Translations under genes and position numbers: made by a program
Notes under the pieces: model-generated
Databases searched by the model: none
The model's input: the letters and a program-made list of their open reading frames with translations, nothing else
What the model was told of the DNA's origin: nothing
Shown: positions 27,158 through 33,568 of the stretch, piece after piece
Numbering within the stretch: position 1 is the stretch's first letter
Layout: the number at the start of each line of letters is the position of its first letter
Origin: a virus
Virus record (IMG/VR): IMGVR_UViG_3300048592_001022
Location: 1-63,305 of that record
Direction: 5' to 3' (one strand)
Length of the DNA: 63,305 nt

Positions 27158-27611
27158 TCAGGCTGTAGAAGTCCAGGGGTGCCAGTTAAGGCCAAATTCG
27201 CGCTATTCGCGTCGTTGGTGGCAATTCGTCAAGTTAGGTTAGGCCATACGCCATTATTGCAAAAAAGAGGGCGGTTGATCGTCAACCATCGGCCCCATGC
27301 GGCTTTGAAGGACCCAAAACGCTACACATCTTGCTGTATAAGGCTTTTCAGTCTTACGGTCCCTAAAACGCTTAAGAGCCAAAGGATTCAACTAACACAC
27401 TCCACACAAAAACGAACAAGCAAGCTTTAAGCGGCAACATGCCTGCTAACGCTTACACTATCAACGACTGCACGCTTTCGCCTTACTTCGTTAAAACAAA
27501 CTAAAGCCGCCAAAACATCGCTTTATGCGACTCGCAGCGGTGCGATTAATATTAGAGCATCGAACTTTTGATCTGGCAAGAGCTTGCTTACAGCATCCCC
27601 TCAGCACCACC

Positions 27612-27637
27612 ATCACGCTGTATATATACAGCGTGAT
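27612..27637. repeat. 26-bp perfect palindrome A
   Basis: A self-complementary sequence with arms ATCACGCTGTATA meets at a TATA centre. It could form a cruciform or hairpin, or bind a dimeric protein. It lies just past the end of the minus-strand accessory operon. Confidence 0.8.
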
Positions 27638-27658
27638 TTGCGGCTTATTAGCCCGTAG

Positions 27659-27684
27659 GCAAAGCAGTATATATACTGCTTTGC
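27659..27684. repeat. 26-bp perfect palindrome B
   Basis: A second self-complementary sequence with arms GCAAAGCAGTATA has its centre 47 bases from palindrome A. Both share a GTATATATAC core with different flanks, so they are related sites. Neither strand has a convincing T-run for a standard terminator. Confidence 0.8.
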
Positions 27685-27699
27685 AACCACCTACCGACC

Positions 27700-27924
27700 C
27701 TACCTTGGCTCATCCCAGTATTCGATGACGTTCGACATGCCGTAGGCTGGCGGCCATGACCTGACAAGACCCTTGTCTTTCGGAAGATAATCGCGTGCCT
27801 CATCAGCTGTCGCGAATGTCTTCGTGCCAGTCTCCATCCATCCTTGCTCGGGGTCTCTCTCGGTCACACGACTCAGCTGAAAGGTCCCATCCCTGTTCAT
27901 TTCAAGTCTGTATGAGTGCCTCAT
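27700..27924 (-). CDS. Small hypothetical protein
   Basis: The 74-residue product (MRHSYRLEMNRDGTFQLSRV) is the last gene of a five-gene minus-strand set and overlaps the preceding stop by four bases, so it is translationally coupled. It has a beta-rich N-terminus and a tryptophan-rich end. No family was recognised. Confidence 0.65.
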   Translation of the reverse strand: MRHSYRLEMNRDGTFQLSRVTERDPEQGWMETGTKTFATADEARDYLPKDKGLVRSWPPAYGMSNVIEYWDEPR

Positions 27925-28100
27925 TGATATCCCGAAAGCTCCAGCTGCATAAGCTTTTTGTGCTCAAGATCCGATATAACGCTTTTGAGTCTTGAACGCT
28001 CAAACTCGATTCTTTCCAGCTCAAGTTCACAGCGGACTATTTCTCCATCAATCGCTGAAATGCTTGATGCTTCCAAAGTCACATGCACAAGCTCAACCAT
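27921..28100 (-). CDS. Small coiled-coil protein
   Basis: I use the ATG at 28100 (MVELVHVTLEASSIS) because GGAAGGG precedes it at good spacing, giving 59 residues. The body is one amphipathic charged helix (CELELERIEFERSRLKSVIS). It is coupled to the next gene. Confidence 0.6.
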   Translation of the reverse strand: MVELVHVTLEASSISAIDGEIVRCELELERIEFERSRLKSVISDLEHKKLMQLELSGYQ

Positions 28101-28111
28101 GACGTCCCTTC

Positions 28112-28531
28112 CTATTCGCTTTTGTCGTTCCAATGCTCGGTCAGAAACTCGGCGATCTCCAGCGGAACTGGCTTGAATTGGACGCCTGTATTCATGTTTG
28201 GTCTGGCAAGCTGGGCATATCGAGGCATCGTCTCATTGCTGGATACCTGACCCAAGTACGATCGGCTATCGTACCGCTCTGTAACCAAAATGCGATCAGA
28301 TGCGGCGAATCTTGAGCAAACAGCATCGAGAACCTGCTCGGCTGCATTTGTTATCGACATCCCTGGGTTATCAGATCTCTCAGTTACCACGCACATTATT
28401 TCGCTGGCGTTCCTCGAAATTGGCTTGGTCCGATAGCAAAGATCTGCAAGCGAACGTGTACCGTTCGAGTTGATCCATGTAATCTGAGTTTTCTTAAGAT
28501 CGCTGTACTCAGCAATCACGCTTTGTTTCAC
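28112..28531 (-). CDS. Hypothetical accessory protein
   Basis: This 139-residue protein (MKQSVIAEYSDLKKTQITWI) has DNPGMSITNAAEQVLDAVCS and ILVTERYDSRSYLGQ motifs typical of plasmid accessory regions carrying antirestriction genes. Its start overlaps the preceding gene. Function is unknown. Confidence 0.65.
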   Translation of the reverse strand: MKQSVIAEYSDLKKTQITWINSNGTRSLADLCYRTKPISRNASEIMCVVTERSDNPGMSITNAAEQVLDAVCSRFAASDRILVTERYDSRSYLGQVSSNETMPRYAQLARPNMNTGVQFKPVPLEIAEFLTEHWNDKSE

Positions 28532-29105
28532 GCTCTACCTCCTGGCGATAAAGCCTCTCAAAACACCGTAACGCGGCAAGCTGCCAATACGTCTGCATCG
28601 TGAAGTCGTCAAGACTTGGTGGATCATCCACCCAATAATCTCTGGTCGACTCCAGAAGACTGTCATACTCGGCTTCCGAGAGTCTGTCAGCGTCGGACAC
28701 CAGAAGCTCCTTCTTGGCATCTGTCAGAAGACGCACCATGCTGGGCCTGGATTTCAGACCATACTTGGGCCTTTCCTTCTCTGACTTGATCGATTCTTCC
28801 AGCCACTTGCAAGCTTCACGTCGGGATCGCTCCTTGACCTCAAACTGCTGAGGCACGGACTGCATGAGGTAGCCCAGCGAGTCGATACTCTCAAGAAGCC
28901 ATTTTAGATTTCTGTGATAGAACATCAGACAGCCAACATCACCTGATAGAGTCACAACACCTGGGGCGTAGGAAACCTGGAACCAATAAAACGATTCGTC
29001 CGGGTGCCGGACTTTGAAATATCCAGTGAGCGTGCCACGCTCGCTTTCCACGATTTTATGCTTCGATAGCCTCTCGTCCATGTGCGGATATGGGAACTCA
29101 GCCAC
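28509..29105 (-). CDS. Hypothetical accessory protein
   Basis: The 198-residue protein contains GTLTGYFKVRHPDESFYWFQ followed by a beta-rich VVTLSGDVGCLMFY segment and a helical, charged C-terminal half. This layout recurs in small plasmid and phage proteins of unknown role. It lies 12 bases downstream of the HTH gene and overlaps the next gene. Confidence 0.65.
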   Translation of the reverse strand: MAEFPYPHMDERLSKHKIVESERGTLTGYFKVRHPDESFYWFQVSYAPGVVTLSGDVGCLMFYHRNLKWLLESIDSLGYLMQSVPQQFEVKERSRREACKWLEESIKSEKERPKYGLKSRPSMVRLLTDAKKELLVSDADRLSEAEYDSLLESTRDYWVDDPPSLDDFTMQTYWQLAALRCFERLYRQEVERETKRDC

Positions 29106-29117
29106 TTAAAAATCCTT

Positions 29118-29411
29118 TCATTCTTCAAAGTAAATCATCCCTGCATTCCACCAACGCCCCACTGTGTTCAGCTCTTTTGTGGGATAGAAACTCTCATAGT
29201 TGCGACCAACTTTTCGCCTTTCTGGCTCAATCAGGCGATTGAGAGCCTTGCTAACAGCCACTTTGCTCAGGCCCGTTTTCTCGGCAATTTCAGTCAGGGA
29301 CCAGCCACCTTGCTTGTATGCGTAGCTTTCCAGATCCCCAACCCATTCCCCGTAGGGACGACCACCGCTGCCCTCTCTGGGCCGATCTTTCGACAATCTT
29401 CCAATCAGCAT
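29118..29411 (-). CDS. Winged/helix-turn-helix DNA-binding protein
   Basis: The 97-residue protein carries a clear helix-turn-helix at about residues 37-60 (WSLTEIAEKTGLSKVAVSKA). It is first in the 29411-27700 gene set and so is a candidate regulator of this accessory region. The operon is probably read from the minus-strand operator promoter centred near 29805. Confidence 0.7.
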   Translation of the reverse strand: MLIGRLSKDRPREGSGGRPYGEWVGDLESYAYKQGGWSLTEIAEKTGLSKVAVSKALNRLIEPERRKVGRNYESFYPTKELNTVGRWWNAGMIYFEE

Positions 29412-29412
29412 C

Positions 29413-29488
29413 TTGACCTCAACAATCCCTTAAGATAGGCTTTCCCCACATTTTGTTATGTGGGGCCGCTTTATGAGCGGCCTTTTTT
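29413..29488 (+). ncRNA. Possible short RNA with terminator
   Basis: TTGACC (29413-29418) and TAGGCT (29436-29441) at 17-base spacing precede two adjacent hairpins: CCCCACAT/ATGTGGGG (29444-29465) and GGCCGCT/AGCGGCC (29464-29482). The second ends in TTTTTTA. The RNA would be only about 45 bases. Confidence 0.35.
29464..29488 (+). terminator. Rho-independent terminator
   Basis: A seven-base-pair GC stem with a five-base loop is followed by six T residues on the plus strand. It faces away from the accessory operon start. Confidence 0.7.
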
Positions 29489-29531
29489 ATTTCTCACGCC
29501 TCGAAAATATCGTCACTTCAATCTTAATCAC

Positions 29532-29560
29532 TTTACAAAGTTAACGCGTTAACTTAGAAA
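29532..29560 (+). promoter_or_regulatory. Operator-containing promoter 1 (sRNA copy 1)
   Basis: TTTACA, a 17-base spacer and TAGAAA read on the plus strand. The spacer contains GTTAACGCGTTAAC (29540-29553), so a bound repressor would occlude polymerase. It drives the small RNA that follows. Confidence 0.65.
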
Positions 29561-29647
29561 TGTATTTGTGTTCAGGAAATACCTGGACGGGCATGTGAGT
29601 AGCAAGCCTCACGCGGACCCTGATGGGCGGGGGAATCCGTTCTTTTT
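29532..29647 (+). repeat. 116-bp inverted repeat, left copy
   Basis: This is identical to the minus strand at 31674-31559 except for two substitutions (29607 and 29622). The unit spans promoter, operator, structured transcript and T-run. Confidence 0.9.
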
Positions 29648-29648
29648 T
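29567..29648 (+). ncRNA. Structured small RNA, copy 1
   Basis: The predicted RNA of about 82 bases starts just after promoter 1. It folds as CAGG/CCTG (29573-29585), GTGAG/CTCAC (29595-29612) and a terminator-like stem CGGA..TCCG enclosing CCC/GGG (29614-29639), then a T-run. Both differences from copy 2 fall in hairpin loops, which supports selection on RNA structure. It has no open frame of note. Confidence 0.6.
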
Positions 29649-29789
29649 ATGCCCTGCTCTTGGACTCCCACGGTTTGCCCTGAAATTTGAGACTTCAGCC
29701 CGTTTGGCCTTCACTCAGATTGTGACTTGCCGCTTCGATGCGACATATGTACTCAAAATTTCCGGCTTTTCCCTCCCTTCCTAAGAATA

Positions 29790-29818
29790 GTTCTAAATTA
29801 ACGCGTTAACTTTGTAAA
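29790..29818 (-). promoter_or_regulatory. Operator-containing promoter 2
   Basis: On the minus strand TTTACA, 17 bases and TAGAAC flank a one-base variant of the operator (29797-29810). It points toward the 29411-27700 gene set. Confidence 0.6.
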
Positions 29819-29845
29819 GGGGAATTGCTTCCCCTTCCCTTTATT

Positions 29846-30103
29846 TTAGTTGATGGTTTTCCGTGCTTCTCTGACCACTACCTCGCGCAAGCGAGACCGG
29901 AGATGGTCCCGCAGGTCAACCACGTCCATGAATGGCTCTTCGCATTCATCCAGGGAATCGTCGGTTATGATGTCTTGCCGCTCCAAACATATCTGCAGAA
30001 CTTCACGCACGGACAGCCTGCTACAAATCGAATTGCAAACTTCCCACCGTTTGGACATAGGCACGCGCTTGCAATAGCTAAGCAGAGTTTCATAGGTCAG
30101 CAT
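29846..30103 (-). CDS. Small hypothetical protein, antirestriction operon
   Basis: I chose the ATG at 30103 after GGAGGAG, giving 85 residues (MLTYETLLSYCKRVPMSKRW). The C-terminal half is acidic (DDSLDECEEPFMDVVDL). It overlaps the preceding gene and ends the ArdA operon. No family was recognised. Confidence 0.65.
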   Translation of the reverse strand: MLTYETLLSYCKRVPMSKRWEVCNSICSRLSVREVLQICLERQDIITDDSLDECEEPFMDVVDLRDHLRSRLREVVVREARKTIN

Positions 30104-30503
30104 AGGCGTGCTCCTCCATTTTAACGAAACCCTGAGCAGCAATGTTCTGCAGCCAAGTTGTAAGGAAAGCATTCTGCTCTTTCTGCCTGCGTGGCCAGAA
30201 GCTTTTGCGGTCTTCTGTGTATACCGGAATCGCGTGCATGCCTGCGTGCTGAATGGAAAGCGCTTCAATCGTCCCGTCTTTTACTTCCAAAATCATTTCC
30301 GGGTCTACCATCAGATCCCCGTTGCAACTGTACCAATGAGCCATTGCAACAAGAATTCGACCGTTTCCTCGTTCGATGGCTTCGACGCTCAAAGGCATAT
30401 AGCCAGAAGATTCCAGACGCGTGTATGACTTGATCTGTTCATAATTCCGAATACCAAGAATATTGGCAAATCGTTTGAAATTTCTCTCGTATACTGTCGT
30501 CAT
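30090..30503 (-). CDS. DUF6908-like protein
   Basis: The start is the ATG at 30503 (MTTVYERNFKRFANILG) with GAGG six bases upstream; an alternative ATG at 30515 overlaps the ardA stop. Residues ESSGYMPLSVEAIE and AHWYSCNGDLMVDPEMILEV resemble the DUF6908 family, common beside antirestriction genes on plasmids. The exact role is unknown. Confidence 0.65.
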   Translation of the reverse strand: MTTVYERNFKRFANILGIRNYEQIKSYTRLESSGYMPLSVEAIERGNGRILVAMAHWYSCNGDLMVDPEMILEVKDGTIEALSIQHAGMHAIPVYTEDRKSFWPRRQKEQNAFLTTWLQNIAAQGFVKMEEHAYADL

Positions 30504-30511
30504 GATTGACC

Positions 30512-31003
30512 TCATGGGTAGTAGAAAACACCATCATCTGTTTCAAGATATCCAAGACTTTTCAGGTAGAATCCATAGGCGTCGGCATCAATGTAATCAG
30601 CCAAGTACGCGTTAAACTCTCCCATAACCCCGCTCGCAAGGTAAAGAATCGCCACTTCCGTGAGACCCATTCCCTCGTAGTAGACCACGCTATCAAACAG
30701 TTCCAGAGCCGAGGATAGCGTGCATTTTTTGTGCTGTATCAGGTAGAAAAGTCTTGCTGTATCAAAGTCCGAGAAGCCCTTCAGAATGCGGACCTGTTCA
30801 TTCAAAGTGAAAATATCGCAATCTTCGTGGACCAGTCCCGTATCGTCATCGTCCCACATGCTTAGCACAACTTCGCCCGTGCTTTTGGCTCGAATCTCTT
30901 TCATTGCTCGGGCCAACTCTGTGCTGGTTGTGGGCAAAACAATCCATCTATCGAGCATAAAGCCAAGGTTTGCGGCTTCCCGGTTTGCTATACAGACCCG
31001 CAT
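30512..31003 (-). CDS. ardA: ArdA-type antirestriction protein
   Basis: This acidic 163-residue protein has an ArdA-like pattern: RWIVLPTTSTELARAMKEI, then FTLNEQVRILKGFSDFDTAR, ALELFDSVVYYEGMG, and a YLADYIDADAYGFYLKSLG end. ArdA proteins mimic bent B-DNA and block type I restriction enzymes. GGAGGAATT precedes the ATG. It sits in a four-gene operon behind operator promoter 3, between the two small-RNA copies. Assignment is by pattern, not alignment. Confidence 0.75.
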   Translation of the reverse strand: MRVCIANREAANLGFMLDRWIVLPTTSTELARAMKEIRAKSTGEVVLSMWDDDDTGLVHEDCDIFTLNEQVRILKGFSDFDTARLFYLIQHKKCTLSSALELFDSVVYYEGMGLTEVAILYLASGVMGEFNAYLADYIDADAYGFYLKSLGYLETDDGVFYYP

Positions 31004-31014
31004 AATTCCTCCGT

Positions 31015-31260
31015 TTAGTGCAAAGCTACAGCGAAGAGATCGCCGTCCTGCTCAAGACGCCATCTGACACCATTCTTGTCAATATACACTGCGTGCTGCA
31101 TCACTTCGTCCCAGGCTTCCCAATAGTCGGGCGTATCTGCATCTCGAAGCGCCAAGTAATCATTCGTATCAAGGCCCCAGCTGGGCAGGTCGAAAATATC
31201 AAAGAATGTTGCTGGTAAGTTGGTACCCCAGAATCCATCAATCAAAAGTACGCGGTCCAT
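31015..31260 (-). CDS. Small acidic protein, first gene of ardA operon
   Basis: The 81-residue product (MDRVLLIDGFWGTNLPATFF) is rich in aspartate and tryptophan (DADTPDYWEAWDEVMQ). TGGAG precedes the ATG. Its composition would fit another nucleic-acid mimic, but this is a guess. Confidence 0.65.
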   Translation of the reverse strand: MDRVLLIDGFWGTNLPATFFDIFDLPSWGLDTNDYLALRDADTPDYWEAWDEVMQHAVYIDKNGVRWRLEQDGDLFAVALH

Positions 31261-31311
31261 AAAAAAACTCCATTTTGTTAGTGGGTAGGGCTTGCTTGCC
31301 CGACATCAACA

Positions 31312-31340
31312 TTTATAAGTTAACGCGTTAACTTTGTAAA
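31312..31340 (-). promoter_or_regulatory. Operator-containing promoter 3 (ardA operon)
   Basis: TTTACA, 17 bases and TATAAA lie on the minus strand about 50 bases upstream of the first operon gene. The perfect operator GTTAACGCGTTAAC occupies 31319-31332. This is the best -10 match of the five promoters. Confidence 0.75.
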
Positions 31341-31386
31341 TTGGTTTAAACCTGTTTTTGTTGAGATAATGTTAACTAATTTAATC

Positions 31387-31415
31387 TTTTCAAAGTTAAC
31401 GCGTTAGGTTAGAAT
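31387..31415 (+). promoter_or_regulatory. Operator-containing promoter 4
   Basis: TTTTCA, 17 bases and TAGAAT lie on the plus strand with a variant operator ending GG (31395-31408). It is divergent from promoter 3 and reads into a region with three mini reading frames. Confidence 0.55.
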
Positions 31416-31421
31416 TATATC

Positions 31422-31552
31422 AGTAATTGAGAGGAGGGACCTGACCATGAGCTACTAATCTATGCCGCTGAGACGGCATCAGCCATCTGAGTAAAGACCC
31501 GATGCGGTTGAATGCTCAAAAATAAGGGAAAACCGTGGCGGTCCGAGCGCCA
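31422..31552 (+). ncRNA. Leader-like transcript with mini-ORFs
   Basis: Downstream of promoter 4, GAGGAGGGA precedes ATG AGC TAC TAA (31447-31458). Ten-codon (31462-31494) and seven-codon (31502-31525) frames follow, then a GTGGCG/CGCCAC hairpin (31534-31552). There is no larger gene. It may be a regulatory transcript; no terminator T-run was seen on this strand. Confidence 0.35.
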
Positions 31553-31558
31553 CAAAAG

Positions 31559-31639
31559 AAAAAGAACGGATTCCCCCGCCCATTAGGGTCCGCGTGAGAC
31601 TTGCTACTCACATGCCCGTCCAGGTATTTCCTGAACACA
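31559..31639 (-). ncRNA. Structured small RNA, copy 2
   Basis: This inverted duplicate of the RNA at 29567 has the same three stems and a longer T-rich 3' end. Its two base differences lie in loops. It is read toward the ardA operon from promoter 5, so the two RNAs are convergent with the operon between them. Confidence 0.6.
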
Positions 31640-31645
31640 AATACA

Positions 31646-31674
31646 TTTCTAAGTTAACGCGTTAACTTTGTAAA
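31646..31674 (-). promoter_or_regulatory. Operator-containing promoter 5 (sRNA copy 2)
   Basis: TTTACA, 17 bases and TAGAAA lie on the minus strand with the perfect operator at 31653-31666. It is identical to promoter 1. Confidence 0.65.
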
Positions 31675-31730
31675 GGTGAATTTTATAGGAAAATAGCGAG
31701 GAATAGCGGCGAATAGCGCCGCTATATTGA

Positions 31731-32540
31731 TCAGACTTTTTCGCCCCACATCAGGCTGCGGAACGCCTCGCGGACCTGGGCCGGTACCACGCCGTTGCCC
31801 AAGGCTTTAAAGCGGTCCATCCGGTGGGCACACCCATGAGCCACTCGACGAATTCCACATTCAGAAGCCCACCCACCGAATCGCTCAAAGGCGGTGTGTT
31901 GCGATTCTGACCCGAGTGGCCAGGCTTCCGATAGTCCCGTGTAACCGGCGTCGGCCAGAGGTTGTGCCTCGCCATCTGGTGTAGCGATGGACGCCGCGTT
32001 GCCGACTGCCCGGACGATCGGTTGCTCCCTGAATGCGCGGCCATTGGCGTGGGCAGCAAGCAGGAACCATCGGTTTCGGATGTGCGGCGCACCGACTTCT
32101 TGAGCCGATAGCATACGCCACCTGCAATCATACCCTCGGCTGGCAAGTTCTGTGAGAACGCGGTCCAGGCCTCGGGTTCTGATAGCTGGCACATTCTCGA
32201 AGAAGAGGAAGCTCGGCTCGATTTCGTCGGCGAGACGCATGATCTCGAAAAAAAGACCGGAGCGCTTTCCCGCCAGGCCCGCGCCAGCTCCTGCGCAGCT
32301 GATGTCCTGACATGGAAAGCCGCCGTATATAATGTCGACAACTCCCCGCCAGGGCCGGCCATCGAGGGATCGGACATCGTCCCAGATGGGAGCATAGGGA
32401 ATATCGCTATCTGCCATTCGCGATAATAGGACGGACTGAGGATATCGCTCGATCTCACAATAGAGCACTGGTCTGACCCAGGGAGCGAGAGCGATTGAGA
32501 TGCCTCCGTAACCGCTAAAGAGATCCAGGCCATTGATCAT
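31731..32540 (-). CDS. C5-cytosine DNA methyltransferase
   Basis: The 269-residue enzyme has the SAM motif LDLFSGYGGISIAL (residues 5-18), the catalytic GGFPCQDISCAG loop near 75, an FFENV motif near 112, and RNRWFLLAAH (QxRxR-like) near 155. A shortened target-recognition region and the GNGVVPAQVREA motif follow. It probably protects the element's DNA from host restriction. Its start overlaps the preceding methylase gene as ATGA. No endonuclease is adjacent. Confidence 0.92.
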   Translation of the reverse strand: MINGLDLFSGYGGISIALAPWVRPVLYCEIERYPQSVLLSRMADSDIPYAPIWDDVRSLDGRPWRGVVDIIYGGFPCQDISCAGAGAGLAGKRSGLFFEIMRLADEIEPSFLFFENVPAIRTRGLDRVLTELASRGYDCRWRMLSAQEVGAPHIRNRWFLLAAHANGRAFREQPIVRAVGNAASIATPDGEAQPLADAGYTGLSEAWPLGSESQHTAFERFGGWASECGIRRVAHGCAHRMDRFKALGNGVVPAQVREAFRSLMWGEKV

Positions 32541-33307
32541 TCCCCCACTCCGATAGCGAAAACATTCCCGAGAACCTTGGCTTTAAGCCGATATTTTTCA
32601 GCAATGCGCTCCACAATCTTCCCGCAGAAATGGGGCTCGATCTCGACACCAAGCGCCACCCGTCCGGTCTCCTGTGCGGCCGCGAAGATCACCCCAGACC
32701 CTGCAAAGGGGTCGTAAACGACGTCGCCGGCATCGGTATGATTGAGAATCGGACGCGTATAAAGGTCGATCGGCTTCTGCGTGGGATGGATCCTTTCGGA
32801 AGGCTTGGGGACCTCGGCCTGCCAGACAGTGGTCTGCCTCCGGTCTCCCTTCCAGTTTGCGGTTTCACCGAAGCGAACGCCGTAGATACAGCTTTCGTGC
32901 TGCCAGTGATAGGCAGAGCGGGAAAGCGCTGCGCGGTTCTTTGCCCAGATGATGAGCTGCCGCGGCTCGTAGTCGCCGTCGCGTGCCGCCTGGAGAGCCA
33001 CATCAGTGGCAGTCGCGGCGTGCCAGATATAGGCGATCTTGGCTTGTGAGAGATAGAATGCCCGGGACCATGATGCCCGGTGGTCATTTCGGATCCTAAG
33101 ATCCTCCAGGGTGTTCCCCTTGGCAATCGTGGTCGACGGTTCCTTGCGGTCCCTGACCTTGAAATTCACGCCGTAAGGCGGATCCGTAATCATGAGGGTG
33201 GGCAGCTGCTCGCCGAAGAGCGGCGCGAGCATCGCCCGTTCTGAGCTGTCGCCGCACAAGAGCCTATGCTGGCCAATTTGAATGAGATCCCCAAAAACAA
33301 TTTTCAT
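32537..33307 (-). CDS. DNA adenine-N6/cytosine-N4 methyltransferase
   Basis: I use the ATG at 33307, seven bases after AGGAGG. The 256-residue enzyme has the catalytic motif TDPPYGVNF near residue 42 before the SAM motif DPFAGSGVIFAAAQETGRVA near 210, the beta-class order. It starts like ParB-linked methylases (FGDLIQIGQHRLLCGDS). Together with the next gene it forms a two-methylase operon. Confidence 0.9.
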   Translation of the reverse strand: MKIVFGDLIQIGQHRLLCGDSSERAMLAPLFGEQLPTLMITDPPYGVNFKVRDRKEPSTTIAKGNTLEDLRIRNDHRASWSRAFYLSQAKIAYIWHAATATDVALQAARDGDYEPRQLIIWAKNRAALSRSAYHWQHESCIYGVRFGETANWKGDRRQTTVWQAEVPKPSERIHPTQKPIDLYTRPILNHTDAGDVVYDPFAGSGVIFAAAQETGRVALGVEIEPHFCGKIVERIAEKYRLKAKVLGNVFAIGVGE

Positions 33308-33359
33308 CAAGCAGCCTCCTGAAAAAGCTCAGGACACTAACCGGAACCAACTAATGTCA

Positions 33360-33449
33360 TTGACACTAGCTTGATCGCACTGGAGAATGTCCTAAGCAGC
33401 TTGGGAGAGGCTGCGAGTCAAGGGATCGCCGCGAGGCGGTCCCTTTTTG
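33360..33449 (+). ncRNA. Possible small RNA with promoter and terminator
   Basis: TTGACA (33360-33365), 17 bases and GAGAAT (33383-33388) are followed by a GCAGC/GCTGC hairpin and a terminator at 33421. The RNA would be about 55 bases, divergent from the methylase operon. No reading frame is evident. Confidence 0.4.
33421..33449 (+). terminator. Rho-independent terminator
   Basis: A stem AGGGATCGCC/GGCGGTCCCT with one mismatch and loop GCGA is followed by TTTTTGA. Confidence 0.65.
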
Positions 33450-33457
33450 ATTTTCAT

Positions 33458-33568
33458 CTACGGTCGGAGCCTGACAATATACCTGACAGCTTCAACCAGG
33501 ATGATCAAAAGCCAGACTAAGATAAGGGTGCGCACAACTTCAAAATCAAGCAAAGTCCAATTCCCCAT
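33458..33568 (-). CDS. 36-residue single-span membrane peptide
   Basis: The frame starts directly after the preceding TGA and ends at 33458. Its middle, RTLILVWLLIILVEAVRYIV, is one transmembrane segment with positive residues after it. Size and coupling suggest a small membrane effector near the lysis region; the function is unknown. Confidence 0.5.
   Translation of the reverse strand: MGNWTLLDFEVVRTLILVWLLIILVEAVRYIVRLRP

Larger units (their letters stand above)
27104..27699. other. Non-coding block upstream of Nu1, probable cos region
   Basis: No supported gene is present. By analogy with lambda, where cos lies just upstream of Nu1, the cohesive-end site should be here. Notable contents are a 24-base inverted-repeat copy (27134-27157), GGTTGATCGTCAACC (27273-27287) preceded by GGGCGG about 166 bases before Nu1, scattered AACGCT motifs (27319, 27368, 27448) that could be terminase-binding sites, and two 26-base palindromes. 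The cos assignment is inference. Confidence 0.4.
31559..31674 (-). repeat. 116-bp inverted repeat, right copy
   Basis: This is the partner of 29532-29647. The repeat ends coincide with the -35 box and the T-run, so the duplicated unit is one promoter-RNA-terminator cassette. Confidence 0.9.

Noticed and set aside
27125-27430. 101-codon plus-strand frame upstream of Nu1
   Set aside because: It lies in the expected cos region, contains the 24-base repeat and many rare codons, and has no ribosome-binding site.
27612-27684. Telomere resolution site of a linear N15-like plasmid prophage
   Set aside because: The palindromes are only 26 bases and no protelomerase-like gene was found in the window.
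29532-31674. Insertion sequence with 116-base terminal inverted repeats
   Set aside because: The enclosed genes are antirestriction proteins with no transposase, and the repeats are promoter-RNA-terminator units; no target duplication was seen.
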